From the NCBI GenBank assembly GCA_003021325.1, contig PXQM01000062.1:3446-11201 (forward strand): a DNA stretch of 7,756 bases. Direction: 5' to 3'. Shown here one piece after another: positions 1 through 5,305 of this stretch. A program made the position numbers and the translations under genes. This DNA is from Halobacteriales archaeon QH_10_70_21. Lineage in GTDB: Archaea > Halobacteriota > Halobacteria > Halobacteriales > Haloarculaceae. The stretch's first letter is position 1; every line of letters starts with the position of its first letter. The notes below the pieces were generated by a model, which saw only the letters and a list, made by a program, of their open reading frames with translations, made no database searches and was not told the DNA's origin.

Positions 1-97
1 GGCGCTGAACGTCCGCTCGAAGGAGAAGGGCGGACACTTCCACGACTTCGACACCCCGGCGGACGCGGACGCCACCTTCGGCGACGACGGCGAGTAG
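1..97 (+). CDS. C-terminal end of an unidentified protein (5' partial)
   Basis: An open frame read from base 2 gives 31 residues and ends at TAG 95-97. The visible tail starts ALNVRSKEKGGHFHDF and finishes in a run rich in Asp, Ala and Gly, which is a typical haloarchaeal acidic C-terminus. G/C dominates third codon positions, as in the confident genes downstream, and this supports real coding. Too little is visible to name a family, and the gene begins before the window. It is followed by 93 bases of non-coding sequence with a small GC hairpin before the antiporter gene. Confidence 0.6.
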   Translation, partial: ALNVRSKEKGGHFHDFDTPADADATFGDDGE

Positions 98-113
98 GGG
101 TCCAACGCGTCGT

Positions 114-130
114 CCCCGCCGGCGGCGGGG
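114..130 (+). terminator. GC-rich hairpin after the first gene (possible 3'-end structure)
   Basis: CCCCGCC at 114-120 and GGCGGGG at 124-130 form a perfect 7-bp stem with a 3-base loop, 16 bases after the TAG at 95-97. No T-run follows. Archaeal termination depends mainly on U-tracts, so this may instead be an mRNA 3'-end structure or chance in GC-rich DNA. Confidence 0.25.
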
Positions 131-143
131 CGGAGTCGAAAGC

Positions 144-151
144 GATATCAT
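144..151 (+). promoter_or_regulatory. Possible TATA element of the antiporter gene
   Basis: GATATCAT lies about 40-47 bases before the ATG at 191, preceded by a GAAA run that resembles a BRE. A start site about 26 bases downstream would leave a short 5' leader. The match is weak. The A-rich stretch at 171-180 is too close to the start codon to serve as the TATA box of a leaderless transcript. Confidence 0.25.
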
Positions 152-190
152 CTACCCGGGGTTCCGAACGAATAGAAACTGCTCGAAATC

Positions 191-1579
191 ATGAAGCGAA
201 GCTCGCTGAAGGCGCTCGCGGCCGCGTTCGCCCTCACGCTACCGTGGGTCGTCGTCTGGCTCGCCGAAACGGGGATTCCGTCACTGCTGGCCCTCCTGGC
301 CCCGGGTGCGGTCGACGCACCGCCGGCGTTCGTCTCGTCGCTCCCAACGGGCGGTATCGTCGCTCTGAGCGGCATCGCCGTGCTGGGTGCCTCCTTCCTC
401 CTGGCGTGGGGGGCCGAGACCGCCGAGAAGGACGTTCCCCGGTCGTTCGCCATCGCGGTGCTGGCGGTGCTCGCGGTCGCCCCCGAGTACGCCGTCGACG
501 CGCTGTACGCCTGGAACGCCGGCGCCTTCGCCGGCACCGAACGCGGCATCGAGGCCGGCAACCTCGCGGTCGCCAACATGACCGGCGCCAACCGCATCCT
601 CATCGGCATCGGCTGGGCCGGCATCGCGCTGTTCACCGTCTATCGGGCCGGCTCCGACGCCGACCCTGCGGTCGTCAGGCGCCCCGGCTTCCTCGCCGAC
701 ACCGTCGCGCTGGACCGCGCCATCGGCCTCGAGGTGGTCTTCCTGCTCGCGGCGACGGCGTGGGCGTTCCTCGTCCCGGTCGGCGGCGGCATCGACGCCC
801 TCGACATGGCCGTGCTGGTCGGCATCTACGTCGCCTACATCCTCGTCATCCTGAAGGGCGACATCGACCCCGACACCCACCACGTCGGCGTACCGGCCTA
901 CCTCCAGACCCTCCCGAAAGCGCGGCGGATAGCGACGGTCATCGGCCTCTTCACCTACTCCGGGCTGCTGATATTCATCGCGGTCGAGCCGTTCGCCCAC
1001 GGGCTCGAGGAACTCGGGACGGCGGCCGGCATCCCCTCCTTCTTCATGATACAGTGGATCGCGCCGCTGGCGTCGGAGTCGCCCGAGCTCATCGTCGTCC
1101 TCTACCTGGTGAACAAGGCCCGGTCGACGGCGGGGTTCAACGCGCTCATCTCCTCGAAGCTCAACCAGTGGACGCTGCTCATCGGGACGCTCGTCGTCGT
1201 CTACTCGCTGGCGCTCGGCCGGTACGGCGCGCTGCCCTTCGACCAGAAGCAGGCCGGCGAGATCTGGCTGACGGCCGCCCAGTCGCTGTTCGCCATCTCG
1301 GTGCTCGTCAACTTCGAAATCTCCGTCCGGGAGGCGCTGGTAATCCTCGTGCTGTTCTGCTCGCAGGTCCTCTTCGAGTTCCTCATCATCCGGGACGTCG
1401 TCCTCCCGCTGTCGTCGTACGAACTGCTCATCGCCTACAGCGCCCTCTACGTCGTCCTCGCGGTGGGCCTGTTCGTCTCCCGCCGGGAGTCGTTCCAGGT
1501 CCTACTCCGGCAGACGGCCGGCACCATCAGCACCGCAGCCGGCCGGAGCGAGGAGTCGGCGCCGGGCGCGGACGACTGA
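191..1579 (+). CDS. Divergent sodium/calcium exchanger (CaCA) family antiporter
   Basis: Predicted integral membrane protein of 462 residues, probably exchanging Ca2+ or another cation for Na+ or H+ across the cytoplasmic membrane. It shows roughly 10-11 hydrophobic segments and two inverted alpha-repeat-like regions. The first, about residues 94-142, has Pro98-Glu99 followed by an NMTGAN motif (129-134). The second, about 291-333, has APLASESPEL (291-300) followed by SSKLNQWTLLIGT (321-333). The Pro-Glu pairs (98-99 and 298-299) match the ion-binding acidic residues of the family. The usual GNxxGSN motifs are changed, however, and the second repeat resembles a separate SSK-x-NQW branch of CaCA proteins known to me from bacterial and archaeal sequences. 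A short hydrophilic C-tail (about 445-462) ends in acidic residues. The ATG at 191 gives a first membrane segment directly after a basic MKRSSLK start. No partner gene adjoins. The transported ion is inferred only from fold membership. Confidence 0.85.
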   Translation: MKRSSLKALAAAFALTLPWVVVWLAETGIPSLLALLAPGAVDAPPAFVSSLPTGGIVALSGIAVLGASFLLAWGAETAEKDVPRSFAIAVLAVLAVAPEYAVDALYAWNAGAFAGTERGIEAGNLAVANMTGANRILIGIGWAGIALFTVYRAGSDADPAVVRRPGFLADTVALDRAIGLEVVFLLAATAWAFLVPVGGGIDALDMAVLVGIYVAYILVILKGDIDPDTHHVGVPAYLQTLPKARRIATVIGLFTYSGLLIFIAVEPFAHGLEELGTAAGIPSFFMIQWIAPLASESPELIVVLYLVNKARSTAGFNALISSKLNQWTLLIGTLVVVYSLALGRYGALPFDQKQAGEIWLTAAQSLFAISVLVNFEISVREALVILVLFCSQVLFEFLIIRDVVLPLSSYELLIAYSALYVVLAVGLFVSRRESFQVLLRQTAGTISTAAGRSEESAPGADD

Positions 1580-1648
1580 TACGGACCGCCGTGACCCCTT
1601 TCGACGGCACTGTCCAGGTGTCGACGTCCCGGCGTCCGACCCCGCCGA

Positions 1649-1684
1649 ACTGCCCGGCGCTCCTGCCGAATCAGGAGGGGCAGT
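1649..1684. repeat. Bulged inverted repeat between antiporter and VOC genes
   Basis: ACTGCCC at 1649-1655 is complementary to GGGCAGT at 1678-1684. Nested inside, CTCCTG (1660-1665) is complementary to CAGGAG (1672-1677). The result is 13 base pairs with one 4-base bulge (1656-1659) and a 6-base loop (1666-1671). It lies 70 bases after the antiporter stop and just upstream of the likely VOC promoter. It could be a 3'-end structure of the antiporter mRNA or an operator. No U-tract follows. Confidence 0.5.
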
Positions 1685-1697
1685 ACGCCGCCGCTGG

Positions 1698-1706
1698 CGT
1701 TATGCA
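1698..1706 (+). promoter_or_regulatory. Likely TATA element of the VOC gene
   Basis: CGTTATGCA sits 22-30 bases before the ATG at 1728, the spacing expected for a leaderless haloarchaeal transcript. A GGAG at 1719-1722, five bases before the ATG, could also serve as a ribosome binding site if the transcript starts further upstream. Confidence 0.35.
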
Positions 1707-1727
1707 GCCGGCGAGCCAGGAGCCCGT

Positions 1728-2123
1728 ATGGACGTCGAAGCCATCGACCACGTCAACCTCCGGATTCCGACGGAGAGCGTCGACGACGCGACCGATTTCT
1801 ACGGCGACCGGCTCGGGTTCGACATCGAGGGGCTCGAACGGTTCCGCGACGACGAGCAGTCGTTCTTCGACGTACGGCTCGCGCCCGGGCACGTAATCCA
1901 CCTCTGGCCGACCGGGGCGTTCGAGGCACCGTCGGGGGACGGGTTCAACCACGTCGCCCTCCGGCTGGACGCCGACCGCGAGGCGATAACCGAGCGGCTG
2001 GCTGGAAACGACGTCGACGTCGAGGTGGAGCTGGACGAGCCGCTGGGCGCGACCGGGCGCGCGCCGTCCGTCTACGTCAGGGACCCGTTCGGCTACCTGC
2101 TGGAGCTGAAGGCGTCAGTGTGA
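1728..2123 (+). CDS. VOC family protein (glyoxalase/bleomycin resistance/dioxygenase fold)
   Basis: Single-domain cytosolic protein of 131 residues with the two beta-alpha-beta-beta-beta halves of the vicinal oxygen chelate fold. The first half opens with DHVNLRI (7-13) and the helix ending in FYGDRLGF (24-31). The second opens with NHVALRL (74-80) and ends with the signature DPFGYLLEL (119-127). Expected metal ligands are in place: His8, His75 and Glu126, with His58 (in HVIHLWP) a candidate for the fourth. The fold covers glyoxalase I, methylmalonyl-CoA epimerase, extradiol dioxygenases and resistance proteins. Nothing here fixes which reaction it performs, although the retained ligands argue for an active metal enzyme. 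Length is usual for a one-domain VOC protein working as a homodimer. ATG 1728 is supported by the DHV strand lying at the expected distance from the N-terminus. Confidence 0.88.
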   Translation: MDVEAIDHVNLRIPTESVDDATDFYGDRLGFDIEGLERFRDDEQSFFDVRLAPGHVIHLWPTGAFEAPSGDGFNHVALRLDADREAITERLAGNDVDVEVELDEPLGATGRAPSVYVRDPFGYLLELKASV

Positions 2124-2177
2124 CCGTCCGCGGTCGTCGCTCGGGCCGATACCGGCGCGTCGACCAGGGTCGCGACC

Positions 2178-2183
2178 ACAAAC
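2178..2183 (+). promoter_or_regulatory. Possible TATA/BRE element for the glycine-zipper gene
   Basis: ACAAAC, within an A-rich island in otherwise GC-rich DNA, lies 30-35 bases before the ATG at 2213. This is slightly further than ideal for a leaderless start, but it is the only A/T-rich stretch nearby and it supports 2213 rather than the GTG at 2120 as start. Confidence 0.3.
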
Positions 2184-2212
2184 GGGAGGTGGCTCCAGGA
2201 CCTGCCCCGCGC

Positions 2213-2434
2213 ATGGTCGGGGTGCCGTTCTGCGACACGCCCGGCCAGTCGCTGCTCGTCGACGTCGCGGCCGGCGCCGTCGGCGGGGTGACCGGGCTGG
2301 CCGCCGGCCTCGGGGTCGGCGGCGTCGTTGCGCTCGCGGCCGCGCTGGTGCTCGTCGGAGAGCTCCTCGGGCACCTGCTTCGGGGCGACGAGCAGTTCGG
2401 AGACGCGGTCCGGCAGACCCGAGGGAGCCGGTAG
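2213..2434 (+). CDS. Small glycine-zipper membrane protein, unknown function
   Basis: Predicted protein of 73 residues that I do not recognise. Residues about 14-56 are almost entirely Gly, Ala, Val and Leu, enough for one long or two short membrane segments. They carry a run GxxxGxxxGxxxG (Gly24, 28, 32, 36) typical of glycine zippers that pack helices in membranes. A charged tail follows (RGDEQFGDAVRQTRGSR). The same frame is open back to a GTG at 2120 that overlaps the VOC stop as GTGA. That 31-codon extension is Arg-rich and has mixed third-position bases, unlike haloarchaeal coding DNA, so I prefer ATG 2213. If 2120 were used instead, the protein would be 104 residues and translationally coupled to the VOC gene. 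The opposite-strand frames over this region look like shadows. Confidence 0.55.
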   Translation: MVGVPFCDTPGQSLLVDVAAGAVGGVTGLAAGLGVGGVVALAAALVLVGELLGHLLRGDEQFGDAVRQTRGSR

Positions 2435-2498
2435 TGGTCGGGAAGGCGTCGTCGCCGTCGTCGGGAGCGTGGGAAAGAGCCACACGGATTTCCCCTTG

Positions 2499-2511
2499 AC
2501 AAAAGCCTAAG
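2499..2511 (+). promoter_or_regulatory. Promoter (BRE/TATA) of the 74-residue protein gene
   Basis: ACAAAAGCCTAAG sits 24-36 bases before the GTG at 2535. An A-run followed by a C-T-A-A-G core at about -27 is a common haloarchaeal promoter form and implies a leaderless transcript starting at or next to the GTG. Confidence 0.55.
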
Positions 2512-2534
2512 CCGTATTCGACCAACACACGGAC

Positions 2535-2759
2535 GTGAGCGAAACCGATTCTCCCCCGGAAGAGCGCATCGACGAAACGACCAGCTGGCCCGAACTGGCC
2601 ATCAGCCTCTACGACCGGCTGACCGGCCGGGGGGCCGTCATCACCTACGAGTTCGAGGACATGGAGGTCGGAGTGCCGAGCAAGGCGGGTGAGGACGCCG
2701 AGCACGCCTACTGGCAGGTGGACGGCACCCTCACCATCACCACGGAAGAGCGAGAGTGA
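2535..2759 (+). CDS. Small acidic protein of unknown function, translationally coupled to the next ORF
   Basis: A 74-residue soluble, acidic protein that I cannot assign to a named family. The N-terminus (1-17) is charged and probably disordered. An amphipathic helix follows (WPELAISLYDRLTGRG, 18-33), then a beta-hairpin-like part: ITYEFEDMEVGVP (36-48), an EDAEH turn (53-57) and YWQVDGTLTITT (59-70). The start is GTG 2535, chosen because it lies at the expected distance from the promoter at 2499-2511 and no in-frame ATG precedes the conserved-looking core. Its stop TGA (2757-2759) overlaps the GTG start (2756-2758) of the following ORF, so the two are probably translated together. The mix of acidic residues and uniform GC-rich third positions supports real coding. 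Confidence 0.75.
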   Translation: MSETDSPPEERIDETTSWPELAISLYDRLTGRGAVITYEFEDMEVGVPSKAGEDAEHAYWQVDGTLTITTEERE

Positions 2760-3033
2760 GCACGGCGAGCGGCGTCCCGCCGAACCTGGGTGCGGTCGTC
2801 GCGGGCGTCGCCCGCGAGGGGCCGCCCCTGGACGTGACGGCAAACCTCTCGGTGACGGTGGACGGCGTCGACCTCGCAATCAGCACCGTCGGCGACCGCC
2901 TCCGGGTGCAGGTCCCGTCGCTTTCGGCCGGGCTGTCGGTCCTGCGGGCGACCCCTGACGGCGGGGCGAGGCTGCCCGGCGCGCTGGCCGCGGCCGGCGC
3001 GGGCTCGTTGCCGCCGCCCTCCGGCTCCGGTAG
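2756..3033 (+). CDS. Coupled small beta-rich ORF, 3' end uncertain (probable frameshift or deletion)
   Basis: The start GTG 2756 overlaps the preceding stop as GTGA, a classic coupling arrangement. Up to about codon 81 the frame has consistent GC-rich third positions and a plausible beta-strand pattern: LDVTANLSVTVDGVDLAIST (25-44) and DRLRVQVPSLSAGLSVLR (47-64), then LPGALAAAG (73-81). I do not recognise the family. From codon about 82 the frame becomes Pro/Ser/Arg-rich and non-protein-like. It stays open to TGA 3254-3256, running through the promoter and first 60 codons of the well-supported gene at 3075. The -1 frame reads GLVAAALRLR and stops at TAG 3031-3033, just before that promoter. 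I therefore place the original end at 3033 and infer a frameshift, an internal deletion or a sequencing error around 2990-3005. Literal translation without a shift would give 166 residues. Confidence 0.5.
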
Positions 3034-3044
3034 GCGACGGAAGG

Positions 3045-3051
3045 CCCTTTT
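3045..3051 (+). promoter_or_regulatory. TATA element of the SDR-like gene
   Basis: CCCTTTT lies 24-30 bases ahead of the ATG at 3075, correct spacing for a leaderless haloarchaeal transcript. It also marks the region as non-coding for the preceding ORF. Confidence 0.5.
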
Positions 3052-3074
3052 GCCGTCGGCGCCTACCCCGGACA

Positions 3075-3956
3075 ATGCGCGTACTCGTCGTCGGCGCGAC
3101 CGGGTTCGTCGGGAGTCGGCTGGTCGAGGCACTCCTGGCGGCGGACCACGAGGTCGTTGCCTTCTCACGGAGCGCGAGCAGCGCGTCGTTCCCCGAGGGC
3201 GTCGACGTCTTCGAGGGCGACCTGGAGGACCCGGCGACGCTGTCGGGGCTCTGTGACGGCATCGACGCCGCCTACTACCTGATTCACTCGCTGACCGCGG
3301 AGAACTTCGCGGAGCTGGACCGGACCTACGCCCGCCGGTTCCGCGAGCGGGCGTCGGCGGCCGGCGTCGACCGCGTGGTCTACCTGAGCGGCATCAGCGG
3401 CGACGAGCGGAACCTCTCGCCGCACCTGGCCTCCCGTCGGGAGGTCGAGTCCGTCCTCGAGAGCGGCGACTTCGACCTGACGGTCCTCCGGGCGGCGATA
3501 ATCATCGGCGCCGAAAGCGCGAGCTTCCGCATCGTCGACGACCTGACCGACCGGCTGCCCGTGATGACGGTGCCGAAGTGGGTCCGGACGCCGTGTCAGC
3601 CCATCGGCATCGACGACGCCGTCTCGTACCTCGTCGGCGTGCTCGACGTCGAGGAGACCCGGGGCGGCATCTACGACATCGGCGCGCCGACGGTGTGGTC
3701 CTACGAGTCGCTGTTGGAGCTGACCGCCGAGGAGAAGGGCAAGCGCGTGCTCATCGTGCCGGTGCCGGTGATGTCGCCGGAGCTGTCCTCGCACTGGCTC
3801 CGCCTGACGACCGACGTGCAGTACGCCATCGCGCGGCCGCTCGTCGAGAGCATGCGGAACCCGGTGACCGTCGACCCGAGCCGGGACCTCCAGGACGTCG
3901 TCCCGATCGAGCAGACCACGGTCGAGGACGCGGTCCGTCGGGCGCTGGCGGGTTAG
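3075..3956 (+). CDS. NAD(P)-binding atypical SDR protein (NmrA/YbjT-like)
   Basis: Predicted cytosolic Rossmann-fold protein of 293 residues. The N-terminal strand carries the dinucleotide motif GATGFVG (7-13, GxxGxxG). Ser31-Arg32 after the second strand suggests NADP(H) preference. GDLEDPATL (48-56) is the usual Asp-Leu turn near the adenine. Then come AYYLIHSL (66-73), VVYLSGIS (101-108) and SPHLASRREVESVL (115-128), the HLxSRxEVE pattern seen in YbjT-type atypical SDRs. The LRAAIIIG strand after residue 150 leads into the substrate domain. The classical YxxxK catalytic pair is not evident, as expected for atypical SDRs, so the protein may reduce a substrate, sense redox state or chaperone a cofactor. 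It lacks the C-terminal DUF2867 domain fused in many relatives. Its TAG (3954-3956) overlaps the stop of the convergent gene. The ATG 3075 start is fixed by the motif and the promoter. Confidence 0.85.
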   Translation: MRVLVVGATGFVGSRLVEALLAADHEVVAFSRSASSASFPEGVDVFEGDLEDPATLSGLCDGIDAAYYLIHSLTAENFAELDRTYARRFRERASAAGVDRVVYLSGISGDERNLSPHLASRREVESVLESGDFDLTVLRAAIIIGAESASFRIVDDLTDRLPVMTVPKWVRTPCQPIGIDDAVSYLVGVLDVEETRGGIYDIGAPTVWSYESLLELTAEEKGKRVLIVPVPVMSPELSSHWLRLTTDVQYAIARPLVESMRNPVTVDPSRDLQDVVPIEQTTVEDAVRRALAG

Positions 3957-4366
3957 CCCTCCTCGACGGGTATCTCCTGGACCGCCCGGAGCGGCTCCAG
4001 GTGGGCCGCCGCCTCGGAGGACAGCTCGAACGTCCCGTGGAGGTCCGCCGCCGGGCGCCCGTGGAGGGCCTCGGTGAACGGCCCGGCGGCCGCCGAGTAG
4101 GCCCGCGCGAGGCCCTCGACGACCGGGTCGGCGACCCCTTTCGCCCGGAGCACCCGCTCGACGGTGTCGCCGCCGACGTGGACGGCGTCGTCCTCGACCA
4201 GGATGAACGCGAAGGGCCGGTCGCCGAACTGGGCCTCGAGGAACGCCTGTACCGGCTCGGACTCCCACCGGACGGCCCGGACCGTCGCCGAGCGGGCGGT
4301 CAGCGCCGCAGCGGCGGTCCGGAAGAGGGCGTTACTGCCGTCGTAGACGAGGAGCGAGCGCTTCAC
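3953..4366 (-). CDS. DCC-family (DUF393) thioredoxin-like protein lacking the catalytic cysteines
   Basis: A 137-residue soluble protein. The opening LLVYDGSNALFRTAA (5-19) aligns in position and pattern with the DCC family start, where YDGxCxxC carries the redox dithiol. Here the two Cys positions are Asn12 and Phe15, and the whole protein contains no Cys. The following parts match the family layout: a helix, a Val/Trp strand (VRAVRW), FLEAQFGDRPFAFILVEDDAVHVGGDTV-type strands with the Gly turn, and a helix-rich C-terminal half. Without cysteines it cannot act as a thiol-disulfide oxidoreductase, so a binding or structural role is inferred. The start GTG 4366 is chosen from the promoter at 4389-4395 and because longer frames run into the methyltransferase gene. 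The two genes are 43 bases apart on the same strand and may be partly co-transcribed. The TAA (3953-3955, minus) overlaps the convergent stop. Family assignment is moderately sure. Confidence 0.65.
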   Translation of the reverse strand: MKRSLLVYDGSNALFRTAAAALTARSATVRAVRWESEPVQAFLEAQFGDRPFAFILVEDDAVHVGGDTVERVLRAKGVADPVVEGLARAYSAAAGPFTEALHGRPAADLHGTFELSSEAAAHLEPLRAVQEIPVEEG

Positions 4367-4388
4367 GCGCGTACGTTGGACTCCGGTC

Positions 4389-4395
4389 GTTTGAG
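4389..4395 (-). promoter_or_regulatory. Possible TATA element of the DCC-like gene
   Basis: On the minus strand, CTCAAAC preceded by GGAAAGC ends 22 bases before the GTG at 4366. The spacing suits a leaderless transcript and suggests that this gene can be expressed apart from the upstream methyltransferase. Confidence 0.4.
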
Positions 4396-4409
4396 GCTTT
4401 CCGAGCCGG

Positions 4410-5024
4410 TCAGCGGCGCGCGACGACCGCCCTGAACGGGTCGCTCTCGGGGCGGTCGCGGACGACCCGGACCGCCTCGAAGGCGTCCGTCGCGTCGACG
4501 GACGAGCGGACGAGCGACTCGCGACCCGCCATCGAGGCCGTCCGCCAGGCCCGGACCGCCTTGGTCGGGAACATCCGGTTCGTGAAGCTGACGACGAGGA
4601 CCCCGTCCGCGTCCAGCACCCGGGCGAACTCCGAGAAGACAGCCGCCGGGTACTGGAGGTACTGGACGGACAGCGCGCACAGGACGGCGTCGAAGGCGTC
4701 GGTCTCCAGCGGGAGCGCCTGCTCGTCGTTGAGGTCCTGGAGGAACCACTCCCCGAGACGGTCGTTGGCATCCAGCTCCGACGCGTTGAGGCCGTGGCCG
4801 ACCACCCGTTCGTAGTCGGCGTCGGGGAGGTGCGAGACCCAGCTGCTCATCGCGTCGAAGACGCGGCCGTCGGCCGGGATGGCCTCGGCGTACAGCTCGG
4901 TCAGCCGCTCGCAGAAGCCGTCGTCGGCGTGGGTGACGAAGCGTGGCGCCTCGTAGAACGAGCCGTCCGGGCTGTCGTCGACCTTCCGGCGGTCGGCGTC
5001 GGAGAGGACCCGTCGTTCGGTCAT
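4410..5024 (-). CDS. Class I SAM-dependent methyltransferase (Methyltransf_11-like, MSSWVSHLP subfamily)
   Basis: Predicted cytosolic enzyme of 204 residues with a Rossmann-like SAM fold. The motif I region is VFDAMSSWVSHLP (55-67) in place of the usual GxGxG loop. This replacement is characteristic of a subfamily also found in plants and bacteria, with later marks that are all present: a GLNASEL turn and second-strand Asn-Asp pair, FLQDLN, LPLETDAFDAVLC (motif II/post-motif II) and SVQYLQYP, then the RVLDADGVLVVSFTNRMFPTKA stretch (motif III). The C-terminal part is degenerate and short. The substrate is unknown. ATG 5024 (MTERR) is preferred over ATG 5072 (MSATRR), because a TATA-like element lies about 30 bases ahead and the 16 extra residues look non-conserved. 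The gene is divergent from the small membrane protein at 5130 and lies upstream of the DCC-like gene on the same strand. Confidence 0.8.
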   Translation of the reverse strand: MTERRVLSDADRRKVDDSPDGSFYEAPRFVTHADDGFCERLTELYAEAIPADGRVFDAMSSWVSHLPDADYERVVGHGLNASELDANDRLGEWFLQDLNDEQALPLETDAFDAVLCALSVQYLQYPAAVFSEFARVLDADGVLVVSFTNRMFPTKAVRAWRTASMAGRESLVRSSVDATDAFEAVRVVRDRPESDPFRAVVARR

Positions 5025-5048
5025 CGTCGGAAGGAGGGCCCGGAGCCC

Positions 5049-5056
5049 GTTGAATC
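5049..5056 (-). promoter_or_regulatory. Possible TATA element of the methyltransferase gene
   Basis: On the minus strand GATTCAAC lies about 25-32 bases ahead of the ATG at 5024. It is the only A/T-rich spot near that start and supports 5024 over the upstream ATG at 5072. Confidence 0.35.
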
Positions 5057-5091
5057 GTCGGGTCGCGGACATCCCGACGGCGCCGCCGGGA

Positions 5092-5105
5092 GCCAAATCC
5101 TCTTG
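5092..5105 (+). promoter_or_regulatory. Likely promoter of the 57-residue membrane protein
   Basis: The stretch CCAAATCCTCTTG and its flank lies 25-38 bases before the ATG at 5130, an A/T-rich island in GC-rich surroundings with spacing suited to a leaderless transcript. Confidence 0.4.
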
Positions 5106-5129
5106 TCGGCGGCGGCGAACAACGGGAGT

Positions 5130-5303
5130 ATGGGTTCGCTCGGCAAGCACACCATCAACGGTATCGTCTCGCTCGCCATCAGCGTCGCCGTCACGGTCGG
5201 AGCCGCCGACGACGGCGACGAGTACGACCTGACCGACGTGGCGCTGGCGGTCGCGGTCTCGGCGTTCCTCTCGGGCTTCTTCACGAGCTACTTCGCCGAC
5301 TGA
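5130..5303 (+). CDS. Small two-segment membrane protein, unknown function
   Basis: Protein of 57 residues with two likely membrane helices, INGIVSLAISVAVTVGAA (about 9-26) and DVALAVAVSAFLSGFFTSYF (about 36-55). An acidic loop, DDGDEYDLT (27-35), separates them. Only MGSLGKHT precedes the first helix. This hairpin topology would place both ends on one side of the membrane. I do not recognise the family. The reading frame is open further upstream (to 4794), but that part is antisense to the methyltransferase gene; the promoter at 5092-5105 and the ATG at 5130 give a compact independent unit. It is divergent from the methyltransferase (105-bp spacer) and convergent with the ABC permease gene. 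Confidence 0.7.
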   Translation: MGSLGKHTINGIVSLAISVAVTVGAADDGDEYDLTDVALAVAVSAFLSGFFTSYFAD

Positions 5304-5305
5304 CC

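Noticed and set aside
1588..1608. GCCGT/ACGGC inverted repeat after the antiporter stop
   Set aside because: Only five base pairs around an 11-base loop and no T-run worth the name; not distinguishable from chance.
244..1896. Plus-strand frame of 550 codons over the antiporter
   Set aside because: Strongly Arg/Pro/Gly-rich, without hydrophobic segments, and in the wrong frame relative to the clear membrane protein at 191-1579.
2115..2879. Minus-strand frame of 254 codons over the small genes
   Set aside because: Arg/Pro-rich without motifs. The plus-strand genes have promoters, a GTGA overlap and GC-rich third positions.
3165..4268. Minus-strand open frame of 367 codons
   Set aside because: It lies antisense to the SDR gene and across the DCC-like gene; its product is Arg/Gly/Pro-rich without any motif, typical of a shadow frame in GC-rich DNA.
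4794..5129. Upstream extension of the 57-residue membrane protein frame
   Set aside because: It is antisense to the methyltransferase and has no promoter; the ATG at 5130 is preceded by one.
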